Shown here: piece after piece, positions 1 through 8,792 of the stretch
Layout: every line of letters starts with the position of its first letter
Numbering within the stretch: the first letter of the stretch is position 1
From: Bacteroidota bacterium
Lineage (GTDB): Bacteria; Bacteroidota; Bacteroidia; Bacteroidales; F082
Length of the DNA: 33,983 nt
Assembly (NCBI GenBank): GCA_024279935.1
Contig: JAJRQZ010000105.1
Span: 1 to 33,983 of the forward strand
Reading direction: 5' to 3'
Notes under the pieces: generated by a model
Databases searched by the model: none
What the model was told of the DNA's origin: nothing
The model's input: only the letters and a program-made list of their open reading frames with translations
Program-made: the position numbers and the translations under genes

Positions 1-214
1 TCCACGAGCTATTACCACAGAACCTGAAATTATAATTTCTTGAGCCTACACTAAAAAGAGTAAGATTACACTCCCACGTTATTGCAAAGAAACTTCTTTT
101 GCAAGTACTTTATATGACCTGCTTGGTAGGAGGGATACGTTCAATAACAAATTTAACCGTATTTTTATATGCTTTGCGAAAAATGCAATCCAATAATTGG
201 CCAGACAAGCAATC
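1..214. other. Non-coding leader of the window
   Basis: No convincing gene is seen. The stretch is AT-rich and contains a near-perfect palindrome at 82-104 (TTGCAAAGAA / TTCTTTTGCAA around a central A). The short open frame from 99 runs straight into the repeat array and is not supported as a gene. Confidence 0.5.
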
Positions 215-567
215 AAACCATTATCCCATTGTACCATTGAACCATTGTACCATTACACCATTACACCATTGTACCATTGAACCATTGTACCATTGAACCA
301 TTGTACCATTGAACCATTGTACCATTGAACCATTGTACCATTGAACAATTGTACCATTAATCCATTGTACCATTGAACCATTGTACCATTGAACAATTGA
401 ACCATTAAACCATTGTACCATTGAACAATTGTACCATTGAACCATTGTACCATTGTACCATTGAACCATTGTACCATTGAACCATTAATCCATTGTACCA
501 TTGAACCATTGTACCATTGAACAATTGTACCATTAATCCATTGTACCATTGAACAATTAAACCCTTG
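215..567. repeat. 8-bp tandem array (ACCATTGW), about 44 units
   Basis: The sequence is an almost uninterrupted run of an 8-bp unit, mostly ACCATTGT alternating with ACCATTGA, with variants ACCATTAA, ACAATTGA and TCCATTGT. There are no spacers. Because 8 and 3 share no factor, different reading frames give the same eight-residue repeat; on the minus strand it reads M-V-Q-W-(Y/F)-N-G-(S/T), and two overlapping frames stay open for 80 to 110 codons. The open frames follow from unit composition and are not evidence of a protein. Function unknown. Polymerase slippage could keep the length variable. Confidence 0.9.
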
Positions 568-664
568 AACCCTCTTCAACCATCCCTCCCCCGTACACTT
601 TTATTACTAAAAATCATCATAAAATTCAAACTATTGATGCTTGCTTGTTTGTTTTGTTGTGGAG

Positions 665-708
665 GTTTCACAGAGGGCCACAAAGAAGGCACGGAGGCAC
701 ACGGAGAT
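665..708. repeat. Degenerate CACAGAG-type intergenic repeat block
   Basis: Between the two 8-bp arrays lies a purine-rich run made of degenerate roughly 9-10 base units (cacagaggg, cacaaagaa, ggcacggag, gcacacggag). It differs in composition from the flanking arrays and from genes in the window. It resembles simple intergenic repeats seen in other bacterial genomes, but I cannot name it. The surrounding 568-753 holds no gene and includes C-runs at 724-748. Confidence 0.5.
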
Positions 709-753
709 AGTAATTGTTCTTGAACCCCCTACCCCCCCCCTTCAACCCCCTCG

Positions 754-897
754 AACCATTACACCATTAAACCATTGTACCATTGAACCATTAATCCATT
801 GTACCATTAAACCATTGTACCATTGAACAATTGTACCATTGAACAATTGAACCATTGAACAATTGAACCATTAAACCATTGTACCATTAACCATTTT
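754..897. repeat. Second 8-bp tandem array, about 18 units
   Basis: The unit and variants match the first array (ACCATTAA, ACCATTGT, ACAATTGA), in the same orientation, ending about 27 bp before the start codon of the PfkB-family kinase at 924. The last units run directly into a TAnnTTTG-type promoter element, so the array occupies the normal upstream region of that gene. Confidence 0.88.
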
Positions 898-907
898 AAT
901 ACCTTTG
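879..907 (+). promoter_or_regulatory. Bacteroidota-type promoter of the kinase gene
   Basis: TACCTTTG at 900-907 matches the Bacteroidota -7 element TAnnTTTG exactly. A TTG at 879-881, 18 bp upstream, fits the -33 element and belongs to one of the last ACCATTGT units of the array. Transcription would start near 912, giving a leader of roughly a dozen A-rich bases before ATG 924. The match is by eye; there is no expression evidence. Confidence 0.55.
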
Positions 908-923
908 CAAAAAAATTAAAAAT

Positions 924-1898
924 ATGACAAAAGTTTTAGGTATAGGGAATGCCCTTGTTGATTTATTGATACAAATTGAAGACGACAAACTGCTTGACGA
1001 CTTGAAACTTCCCAAAGGAAGCATGCAGTTGGTTGATGCAAGAACAAAAGACCACATAGCTAAAAAGAGTGCGGGATTAAACACAAGCATGGCATCGGGC
1101 GGCTCGGCGGCCAATACTATTCATGGGTTGGCGCGCTTGGGAACCGAAACAGCATTTATCGGAACCGTTGGCAAAGACGAGGTTGGTGATTTTTTTGTTT
1201 CCGATCTTGAAAAAAGCAATATAAAGCCACTTCTTAACATAAGCAGCAGTCCATCAGGCTTGGCAAGCACTCTGATCAGTAAAGATAGCGAAAGAACCTT
1301 CGGGACTTACCTTGGGGCAGCCATCGAGCTTAGCGCAAGTCATCTTTACGACGAACAATTCAAAGGTCATGATTATCTCCACATCGAGGGTTATCTTTTG
1401 CAAAATCACGACCTCATCGGAAAAGCCCTAAAACTTGCAAAGGCAAATGGCTTAACGGTAAGTCTGGACATGGCAAGCTATAATGTTGTTGAGGACAATT
1501 TGGAGTTCCTAAAGGGAATGGTCGCCCAATACGTTGATGTCCTGTTTGCCAACGAAGAAGAAGCCAAGGCCTTTACCGGATTAGAACCCGAGGAAGCACT
1601 CGAAAAGATATCGGAAATAGTGGATATTGCAATAGTAAAGGTCGGAAAAGAAGGTTCCATTATAAAAAGCGGAGACGAAAAACTCAAAATAGGTATTATT
1701 GATACAACAGTTGCCGACACTACCGGAGCCGGCGATTTATATGCAGCGGGATTCCTGCACGGGCTTGCTCAAAACAAGGATTTTGAATATTGCGGAAAAC
1801 TAGGCTCCTTGCTGGCAGGAACTGTCATTAAAAATATAGGCGCAAAAATATCCGGGGAGGATTGGGATATCATCAAAAAGAAAATTCAAGATTTTTAA
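924..1898 (+). CDS. PfkB-family carbohydrate/nucleoside kinase (adenosine kinase-like)
   Basis: The 324-residue protein is a ribokinase/PfkB-fold cytoplasmic kinase that transfers phosphate from ATP to a sugar or nucleoside hydroxyl. It shows the N-terminal glycine motif GGSAANT at residues 59-65 and the C-terminal signature DTTGAGDLYAAGF from residue 265, in which Asp271 would be the catalytic base. Length is normal for the family. Bacteroidota relatives are commonly annotated as adenosine kinase, but the substrate cannot be fixed from motifs alone. The ATG is preceded by an A-rich leader rather than a Shine-Dalgarno sequence. The gene stands alone and converges on the secreted-protein gene at 2028, sharing a hairpin terminator with it. 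Confidence 0.9.
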   Translation: MTKVLGIGNALVDLLIQIEDDKLLDDLKLPKGSMQLVDARTKDHIAKKSAGLNTSMASGGSAANTIHGLARLGTETAFIGTVGKDEVGDFFVSDLEKSNIKPLLNISSSPSGLASTLISKDSERTFGTYLGAAIELSASHLYDEQFKGHDYLHIEGYLLQNHDLIGKALKLAKANGLTVSLDMASYNVVEDNLEFLKGMVAQYVDVLFANEEEAKAFTGLEPEEALEKISEIVDIAIVKVGKEGSIIKSGDEKLKIGIIDTTVADTTGAGDLYAAGFLHGLAQNKDFEYCGKLGSLLAGTVIKNIGAKISGEDWDIIKKKIQDF

Positions 1899-1968
1899 GG
1901 TTGCCCGATGAGCATTTGCCTGTTACAATAAGGCATTTATCATGGCATTAACATTTCGCAACAAGACA

Positions 1969-2004
1969 AAAAAAATCCCCTGCATTACCTTCAGGGGATT
2001 TTTT
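1969..2004. terminator. Bidirectional rho-independent terminator
   Basis: TCCCCTG (1976-1982) and CAGGGGA (1992-1998) form a 7-bp GC-rich stem with a 9-nt loop. It is flanked by an A-run on the left and a T-run on the right, so it can terminate both the kinase gene (plus) and the convergent T9SS protein gene (minus). Confidence 0.85.
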
Positions 2005-2027
2005 CATGCTACAATTAACTTTGTGTT

Positions 2028-5000
2028 TTATTGGATAGTGAGTTTTTTAGTAACTCTCTGTCCACCAACTACTATATTTAAAAAATAAACTCCAGGATTG
2101 AATCCTTCAAGATTCAGTTCAGTATTACCCGATCCCGGTTTAATATCCAGTATTGTTTGTCCTACTATGTTAACAACAATTAATCTGTCTATATTTTCAG
2201 GCGAGACAATGTTGACCAGACCATTTGACGGGTTTGGATAAACATTTATATATTCGGCAAGGTTGTCAAGCACACTCTCGGGGCTCAACGCAACGTTTAT
2301 AACACTCTTCATGCCATCATTATCAGGATATACAGAACCATGATACATGTTTTCCCCTTCACTTATGTTTTCGAAGTTCAACCAATATTCTTTATCTTCA
2401 TTAGCTTTCCAGACCTTTAATATAATTTGGTTGCCATTCGTAAAACCACTTTTATCGAACAATTCCTCAAAAGCATTTAGATTATTCTCTAAACTATTTG
2501 TTGTTGAGGCAATTACAGTTGCGCCGACAAGAGTTGTTCCATCAAAAGCAGCAACTTCATCACCTATCTCTAGGTCATCTCCTCCAATATACATAGTAAA
2601 TGTATTCTTCATGGGGTTACCGTAGCCATCATAGAATGGGAAATGAACAAGTTCCATATCATTGTTAATAGAGCTGGCTGCTTTTGTTGAGGCAGGATAG
2701 TTGAAATTAGTTTGTGCACCAGTCCATTTCACCAGGAATCCCTCACCTGCAACGCAGTTACCAATATGGTCAACCCAACTTCCAGCAACTTTGGTAAGCG
2801 AGTTACCGTCTTTATCCCTGATAAAGTCCAAATCACTAGTCATCAGATCTGCGAATGCAACTTCGGCATCCAAGGTATAATCAGGAAGATAGGATATCAT
2901 GCTGTATGCAGCACCTCTAATTACAATAGTAGCGTTATATGCTAGAGGTCTTCCAGTAATAACCATTGCATCGGATGCATTGGCTTTGAAGTTATATCCC
3001 CTCTTAATTTTCCATTGGACACCGCCGTCGGTAACAACACCTCCGCTATATGTATCGCTGGTGCCGTCCTCATCTTTAGTCATGTCAAGTTTGGTGAGTG
3101 TAGGTGGCGTTGGAGCCATGGTGCCTCCCAAATATGTTGACATATCATAAGTGTCATTATCTACCCTGCGGCTAATCAACTGATAGCCTGCTGCAAGGTT
3201 GATCGTTTGTGTTTCGTCGGCAAAATGGTTGATGACATAATTTTTTGTAGTTGCTGTACTAGGTGCTATGCTAATACCACTATAGGTTGTAGTCTGAAAC
3301 CTGTCGGCAGTTACTGTCAATGTGTAATCCCCCGCATCCAGATTGGTGAACGTATAAGCAGCAGGTCCAGGCCACGCATAAGTTGCAACAGTAGTACCGC
3401 TTTTCTTAAGTGTCAGATTAAGCGTAACATCAGGGTCCGCTGTACTCTCATCAACAAAATCAACTACCAAACTTCCCGGAGGCAAGTCAAAATCAAGGTT
3501 CACCTTGCTAAATACGTTTCCTGAAGGAATTGTTGTACCCGGATCAGTGAGCCCTGTTCCTGTCAACCATGTAGTGGAGTTCAATGTAGTTAAAGTACTT
3601 CCACCGGCATAAAACAATTTAAAGGTATAATCTTCACCTGCGACATAGCCTGTCGAAGCATCGCTAAGCACCGAATAGGCTTTGAGGTCATAGGCAGTCC
3701 CAGCATTGCTAACTGGACCTGTTAAATAATAAAGTCCAACCATCTGCTCGCCATATACCCATTTTCCGGTGGCATCGTTTGCGACGTAATCATCGGTGAT
3801 TTCAAAAGTATTGGCCGTTGCATTTGCCACTGTCCAGTTACCATTGTAATTAGTTGTTCCTGAAATAGTAATTGATTGTCCGTTTGCACGTCCATGCGAG
3901 GTGCTTGTTACAATCGTATTTGCATGGTTTGCCCATGAGCCGCTTTGACTGCTTACATAAGCGGCCGAGATATCGAAAGTGCTTCCGGAGGCATTTGCAA
4001 TTGCAAAAGTGCCATTGTAATTAGTTGTACCTGTAATAGTTATGTTATCGCCATCGGAGAGGCCATGTGCAGCAGCAGTTGTAACTGTACTTGATGTATT
4101 AACTGCCCAACTAGCGGTTCCTGTACCTGCCCATTTTATTGCAATATCAAAAGTATTGGCCGATACACCAGAAATTGCGTAGGTGCCATTATAGGAGGCG
4201 TTGCCGGTAATTGTAACAGCATCTCCATTTGAAAGGCCATGTGCGTTTGACGTAACCGTTGTGGACGAACTTGAGCTTAATACCCAAAATCCAGTTTCCC
4301 CGCCACCGCCTGCATAAGCGTCACCGGTCTCGAAACTTGTGTTAGTAACTATGTTCACAGGTGTTTTATTTGTGCCGTTAAAGGATGTTGTACCAAAAAT
4401 GTCAATATCACTTGCTGTTGTAAGCGCAGTTGCAAAAGATGCCTGTCCGCCGTTATTCGTGATGGCCGTAATGGCAGCCGACTGACCTGCCGGTGAGGCA
4501 AAAGCCGTAATACTACCAGAAGCAACAGGGGCGACAGAATTTACGCTTCCGCTCTCGAAAGGTGCAAAGGCAGTAATACTTGCTCTTTCATCAGGAGCAT
4601 AAATCGCAACCTCATCGCCATTTTTTAATGCTGCTCCATCACCCGTAACGGTATTTAAATAAATCGTCCAAACATCCGAGAACGGATCGCCATCGGTGAA
4701 AGTCCAGTTTTCGGCATAAATTGTCTCGTCGCCGGTTGTGGTATTTCCGGCAGTAACCGTTAATCCGCTTGATGTAGCACTGTGGAAGCCTGTTTTCGTG
4801 AATGTCAAGGTATAAGTTCCGGGGGATAAGGTAAATGAGTAGGCTCCTCCTCCTGCAGTCGTTGCGGAACCGTTACCTCCGCTAACTGTTACAAGAACTC
4901 CATCTTCAGTTCCACCGTTAGTACCATCGGTAACCGTTCCCGAAAGGATTCCGGCGGAATTGATGGTAAAGTTTTGTGTTGTTGAAGCATCAGGGCTTAT

Positions 5001-5942
5001 AACAACTCCGGTTTGTGTCGATGAGGCGTAACCAGTCTTAGAGGCCACGACTGTATAAGTTGCGGGTGCTATACCGGTAATCGTATAAACGCCACTGGCA
5101 TTTGTTGTGGTGGATGCACCTCCCGTAATTTGTACCGTTGCCCCGCTAACAACATTTGAACTGTTGTCGCTGACCGTCCCTGTCAAAGTCCCCGTCTTGT
5201 ATGTCAATGAGAAATTCTGTGTTGTAGTACCTCCGTTTGTTACCGCTACTCCTGCTTGTGAGGCATTCTGGAAATCGGCATGCGAGGTTGAGACAGTATA
5301 AGTGTCAACATCGATATTGTCGAAAAGATAAACTCCACTGGCATTTGTGGTTGTAACATAAGTCGATGTTCCAGTGGCAGTTACCGTAACGTCTGCTATA
5401 GGCGCGCCCCCAACTGAATTGGTAATGGTTCCCGTCAAATCGCCGGCCGTTGGTGCTGTAGTGGAAAACGCAAGGTCAACCCAACTCCATCTAAAAGTCA
5501 TGGTTGCAGGATAAACAGTGCCCGTATAGTCCTGTGGGCTATAAGTAGTGTTGTAGGTCATCGTACCTGAATATTCTGTTGAGGCACTGGCATCCCAGCA
5601 TTTCCAGGTAAAGTTGTTGCCACCGGTATAACCGTCACTTCCGCCTGAGCTTTTCTCGTAAGAAAGCCAGTCGTTGCTAACAGCAAGGCTATAGCTTCCG
5701 TCAAGTGCTGCAGTCAAGGCTCTCGCCCCAACGCAAATGCTTCCGTCATAAATGGCGATCTCGTCGCCAGCAACAAGTGCAACTCCGTCAAGTGTGGCAT
5801 GTACCGGATAGAAGTGCCAGTTTCCTGACCCATTGTTTGTGGATGGTGTGAAATGCGTTTGTGAGCTTAGAGTAAAGGGCAAGATTGCGAATACAAATAG
5901 CATTGTTAAATACCTTGTATTGAAAAAAGTAAATTTTTTCAT
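2028..5942 (-). CDS. T9SS-exported multidomain surface protein with CarboxypepD_reg-like repeats
   Basis: This 1304-residue protein begins with a Sec signal peptide (MKKFTFFNTRYLTMLFVFA..., cleavage likely near residue 28). A domain with a GDEIAIYDG core occurs near the N-terminus and recurs around residues 440 and 1150. Roughly residues 165-410 carry three tandem carboxypeptidase-regulatory-like beta domains, with a fourth near 860-950. Residues about 558-735 hold three copies of a beta repeat with the core HGLSNGD..TI.G...YNG. The C-terminus (from about 1230: VYPNPSNG, ending in KKLTIQ) is a type A T9SS sorting domain, so the product should cross the outer membrane and be anchored or released. 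No catalytic domain is recognised; adhesion or a structural surface role is an inference. It stands alone on the minus strand, 460 bp from the divergent EF-G-like gene. Confidence 0.88.
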   Translation of the reverse strand: MKKFTFFNTRYLTMLFVFAILPFTLSSQTHFTPSTNNGSGNWHFYPVHATLDGVALVAGDEIAIYDGSICVGARALTAALDGSYSLAVSNDWLSYEKSSGGSDGYTGGNNFTWKCWDASASTEYSGTMTYNTTYSPQDYTGTVYPATMTFRWSWVDLAFSTTAPTAGDLTGTITNSVGGAPIADVTVTATGTSTYVTTTNASGVYLFDNIDVDTYTVSTSHADFQNASQAGVAVTNGGTTTQNFSLTYKTGTLTGTVSDNSSNVVSGATVQITGGASTTTNASGVYTITGIAPATYTVVASKTGYASSTQTGVVISPDASTTQNFTINSAGILSGTVTDGTNGGTEDGVLVTVSGGNGSATTAGGGAYSFTLSPGTYTLTFTKTGFHSATSSGLTVTAGNTTTGDETIYAENWTFTDGDPFSDVWTIYLNTVTGDGAALKNGDEVAIYAPDERASITAFAPFESGSVNSVAPVASGSITAFASPAGQSAAITAITNNGGQASFATALTTASDIDIFGTTSFNGTNKTPVNIVTNTSFETGDAYAGGGGETGFWVLSSSSSTTVTSNAHGLSNGDAVTITGNASYNGTYAISGVSANTFDIAIKWAGTGTASWAVNTSSTVTTAAAHGLSDGDNITITGTTNYNGTFAIANASGSTFDISAAYVSSQSGSWANHANTIVTSTSHGRANGQSITISGTTNYNGNWTVANATANTFEITDDYVANDATGKWVYGEQMVGLYYLTGPVSNAGTAYDLKAYSVLSDASTGYVAGEDYTFKLFYAGGSTLTTLNSTTWLTGTGLTDPGTTIPSGNVFSKVNLDFDLPPGSLVVDFVDESTADPDVTLNLTLKKSGTTVATYAWPGPAAYTFTNLDAGDYTLTVTADRFQTTTYSGISIAPSTATTKNYVINHFADETQTINLAAGYQLISRRVDNDTYDMSTYLGGTMAPTPPTLTKLDMTKDEDGTSDTYSGGVVTDGGVQWKIKRGYNFKANASDAMVITGRPLAYNATIVIRGAAYSMISYLPDYTLDAEVAFADLMTSDLDFIRDKDGNSLTKVAGSWVDHIGNCVAGEGFLVKWTGAQTNFNYPASTKAASSINNDMELVHFPFYDGYGNPMKNTFTMYIGGDDLEIGDEVAAFDGTTLVGATVIASTTNSLENNLNAFEELFDKSGFTNGNQIILKVWKANEDKEYWLNFENISEGENMYHGSVYPDNDGMKSVINVALSPESVLDNLAEYINVYPNPSNGLVNIVSPENIDRLIVVNIVGQTILDIKPGSGNTELNLEGFNPGVYFLNIVVGGQRVTKKLTIQ
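3737..4271 (-). repeat. Three tandem beta repeats inside the T9SS protein
   Basis: Three copies of about 57 codons encode the pattern TVT...HG(L/R).(N/D)G..(V/I)TI.G...YNG......A...TF(D/E)I followed by a short spacer ending in W. The copies are diverged at protein level but keep glycine, asparagine and aromatic positions, so they arose by internal duplication. Similar repeats occur in phage and surface beta-rich proteins; the function here is unknown. Confidence 0.75.
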
Positions 5943-6410
5943 GATAGTAGTAGTTAATTGTGTTGGTTAAACAAAATATTATTTATCTCTTCCTGGTAAT
6001 GTTGAAATAAATTAACGTGCAATGATACAACATTTATTATAGATAAGCAACTAATTTGATGGATTTTATATTATATTCCCGTTAGATTCATCATTTATAT
6101 CCGGTAAACCATTAAATCTACTGCATAAAAGCGGTTTTTTGACAAGGTTCTCACGCTAAAGGTCTTGTTTCAACAAACTCATTATTAGATTGAAATAACT
6201 GATATCTGGTCTGTAAATGACTAAATTCCCGGTAAATCACAAGGCAAGTTCAATGGACGATGCGGCAAGGCCCATTTCATAAAACCTTTAAAATAATATC
6301 AATTCGATAGAAACTTTATAAATAATAATGCCAACATTTTTTTTATCATTATTTTGTTACATTTGCCACCCTGATAAAAATAGTGCTAACATTATAATTG
6401 ATTGAATATT
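5943..6410. other. Divergent intergenic region
   Basis: The 468 bp between two divergent genes is AT-rich and contains no credible reading frame. It should hold the promoters of both genes. Only the plus-strand one is recognisable (see 6358-6365); no exact TAnnTTTG was found for the minus-strand gene. Confidence 0.6.
6358..6365 (+). promoter_or_regulatory. -7 element upstream of the EF-G-like gene
   Basis: TACATTTG matches TAnnTTTG exactly and lies 45 bp before the ATG at 6411. The region at the expected -33 position is T-rich (6337-6344) but has no clean TTG. The start point would be near 6370, giving a leader of about 40 nt. Confidence 0.45.
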
Positions 6411-8546
6411 ATGAAGGTTTATGAAACCAAGGAGATTAGGAACATTGCACTGATCGGCGGGGCGAAGTCGGGAAAGACGACCATGGCCGAATCTATGCTG
6501 TTTGAAGGTAAAACAATCAACAGAAAAGGATCTGTTGACGACCACAACACCACTTCGGATTACCGACCTATAGAAATTGAGCGGGAGAACTCTGTTCATT
6601 CGTCATTGTTATATACTTTTTATGACAACCATAAAATAAACATCATCGACAATCCCGGTTTTTCGGATTTCGTTGGAGAAACAATTGCTGCTCTCGAAGT
6701 TGCAGATACTGCCATTATGATGATTAACGGTCAATCGGGAGTGGAGGCGACAACAGAAACCGCATGGCGACAAACAGTAAATGCAAACAGCCCTGTTGTA
6801 TTTGCTGTTAACCAATTAGACCATCACGGTGCTAATTTCAACGAGACCGTTACTTCCCTGAAGGATTATTTCGGCGACAAAGTAACCATCATACAATATC
6901 CGGTCAATACAGGCGAAGGCTTCGACACTATTATCGACCTTGTACTGATGAAACAGCTTAAATTCCCTCAAGGCGGTGGCGTCCCTGAGGTAAGCGATAT
7001 CCCCGATGCGGAAAAGGACAAAGCAGAAGAGCTGCATTTAACTCTTATCGAAAATGCCGCCGAGGGCGACGAGGCATTAATGGAAAAATATTTCGAGAAC
7101 GACACACTCAGCATAGACGAAATGAGGGAAGGCCTGCGTCTCGGCTTAATATCAAGGAGCATCTTCCCTGTTTTATGCTCGTCTGCCAAACATGGCATCG
7201 GAACCAGCCGATTATTGGATTTTATCGTGAAATCATGCCCTTCTCCCATCAACAACATTCCGAAAACCGATACAGAAGGAAGCGAGATAAAATGCACGTC
7301 TGACGGCACTACAAAGATGTTTATTTTTAAAACCTCCGTGGAACAGCATCTGGGCGAAGTCTCGTTCTTCAAGATATTTAGCGGGGAAGTGCGCGAAGGA
7401 CAAGATCTTGTCAACACAAGAAACGGAAATAAGGAAAGGATATCCCAATTGTTCATGCTGAACGGGAAAAACCGGGAGAAAGTCGATAAAATAGTTGCAG
7501 GGGATATTGCCGCAACAATTAAACTTAAAGATGTCAAGACTTTCGAGACCCTGGTGGACGTAAAAGCTGGCGGGGCCGGCCTCCCGGTGGTTAGTTTGCC
7601 GGACCCTCTTTATATAATCGCCATAAAGGCCGTTAACTCGTCCGACGACGAGAAACTGGGAAGCGTAATCCACGACATGCACAGGACCGACCCGACAATA
7701 ATAGCGGAATTCTCGCGCGAGGCGAAACAGCTTCAGCTCAAGCTTCAGGGCGAGTTCCAGCTGAACACCATTAAATGGTACCTTAAAAACGAACAGAACA
7801 TCGAAGTAGGGACAGCAGCCCCGAAAATACCTTATCGCGAGACTATCACTAAAATAGCAAATGCCGATTATAGGCACAAAAAGCAATCTGGCGGATCGGG
7901 ACAATTCGGCGAAGTTCACCTACGGATTCAACCTTATGTCGAGAACTATGCCAAACCCACTGATTTTCCGGTTCGCGGGACCGATGAGCATGATTTGCCG
8001 TGGGGCGGAAAATTGATCTTCCACAGTTGCGTTGTCGGCGGCGCCATAGATGCCCGTTTTATGCCGGCCATTCTCAAGGGATTGATGGAAAGAATGAACG
8101 AAGGGCCGCTGACAGGCTCTTATGCGCGCGACATAGTGGTTTATGTTTACGATGGCAAGATGCACCCCGTTGACTCAAACGAGATTTCATTTAAGCTTGC
8201 CGGCCGCAATGCGTTCAGCACGGCATTTAAAAATGCCGGGCCAAAAATCATGGAGCCTGTTTATGATGTTAAAGTAATAATGCCCGAGGAAAGCATGGGC
8301 GCTGTCATGACCGACCTCAACGGCCGCCGGGCCATGATAATGGGCATGGGGGCCGAAGGCAAAAAACAAGTTATCAACGCCAAAGTCCCCTTGGCGGAAA
8401 TGGGCAATTATGTAACTGCCCTTAGTTCCATTACTTCGGGACGCGGCACCTTCAGCATGAAGTTCGATGCTTATCAGCAAGTTCCCGGCGATGTTCAGGC
8501 TAAGCTGCTCAAAGAGTATGAAGAATCACTGGAAGAAGAAGATTAG
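6411..8546 (+). CDS. fusA2: EF-G paralogue (EF-G2-like) lacking the catalytic histidine
   Basis: The 711-residue protein has full EF-G architecture: N-terminal GTPase domain, then domains II to V. The P-loop GGAKSGKT is at residues 16-23. Switch II reads DNPGF (80-84) where translational GTPases have D-T-P-G-H, so the catalytic histidine is Phe84. The switch I RGITI motif is changed to REN-S-V, and the G4 motif is NQLD (134-137) instead of NKxD. Bacteroides thetaiotaomicron EF-G2 is reported to support translocation without GTP hydrolysis; the substitutions here fit that class, though orthology is inferred. ATG 6411 is chosen over the in-frame TTG at 6402 because it is a standard codon right before the conserved N-terminus. 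The gene is monocistronic, with its own promoter and terminator, and its role would be translation elongation under low-energy conditions. Confidence 0.85.
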   Translation: MKVYETKEIRNIALIGGAKSGKTTMAESMLFEGKTINRKGSVDDHNTTSDYRPIEIERENSVHSSLLYTFYDNHKINIIDNPGFSDFVGETIAALEVADTAIMMINGQSGVEATTETAWRQTVNANSPVVFAVNQLDHHGANFNETVTSLKDYFGDKVTIIQYPVNTGEGFDTIIDLVLMKQLKFPQGGGVPEVSDIPDAEKDKAEELHLTLIENAAEGDEALMEKYFENDTLSIDEMREGLRLGLISRSIFPVLCSSAKHGIGTSRLLDFIVKSCPSPINNIPKTDTEGSEIKCTSDGTTKMFIFKTSVEQHLGEVSFFKIFSGEVREGQDLVNTRNGNKERISQLFMLNGKNREKVDKIVAGDIAATIKLKDVKTFETLVDVKAGGAGLPVVSLPDPLYIIAIKAVNSSDDEKLGSVIHDMHRTDPTIIAEFSREAKQLQLKLQGEFQLNTIKWYLKNEQNIEVGTAAPKIPYRETITKIANADYRHKKQSGGSGQFGEVHLRIQPYVENYAKPTDFPVRGTDEHDLPWGGKLIFHSCVVGGAIDARFMPAILKGLMERMNEGPLTGSYARDIVVYVYDGKMHPVDSNEISFKLAGRNAFSTAFKNAGPKIMEPVYDVKVIMPEESMGAVMTDLNGRRAMIMGMGAEGKKQVINAKVPLAEMGNYVTALSSITSGRGTFSMKFDAYQQVPGDVQAKLLKEYEESLEEED

Positions 8547-8570
8547 TATCTTTTTTAATTAAAATAGTTG

Positions 8571-8617
8571 AAGGCTCAATCTGTTTCGTCTTAGGAGATA
8601 CGGATTGGGCTTTTTTT
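8571..8617 (+). terminator. Rho-independent terminator after the EF-G-like gene
   Basis: GCTCAATC (8574-8581) pairs with GATTGGGC (8603-8610) with one T-G wobble, followed by seven T at 8611-8617. It starts 25 bp after the stop codon. Confidence 0.8.
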
Positions 8618-8620
8618 ATT

Positions 8621-8728
8621 GCCTCGGCCTGAAGGCGCAAGGCTATGGATAGATTGCCAACAATGTCAAAGGAAGCCTCGGCCTGGAGGCGCAAGGCTAT
8701 GGATAGCTCGTTGCCATAATGTTAAAGT
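8621..8728. repeat. Two-copy 54-bp imperfect tandem repeat
   Basis: A segment starting GCCTCGGCCT occurs at 8621 and again at 8675. The first 32 bases of each copy, ending in GGCTATGGATAG, differ at one position only; the rest (TTGCCA..AATGT.AAAG) is diverged. It follows directly on the EF-G2 terminator. It is not obviously coding; the origin is unknown. Confidence 0.7.
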
Positions 8729-8792
8729 AAAGGAGAACAGATTAGGCAAAGCTCGGGCTTCAATATTCATAAGAATGTTTAAGAACTTATTC

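Noticed and set aside
215-567. CRISPR array
   Set aside because: The 8-bp units are contiguous with no unique spacers, and no cas genes are present.
221-579. Open minus-strand frames of 82 and 108 codons with M-V-Q-W repeats
   Set aside because: They are produced by the 8-bp repeat period in overlapping frames; no start context or non-repeat sequence supports a protein.
6402-6410. TTG start for the EF-G-like gene
   Set aside because: It adds only three residues; the ATG at 6411 is standard and adjacent to the conserved N-terminus.
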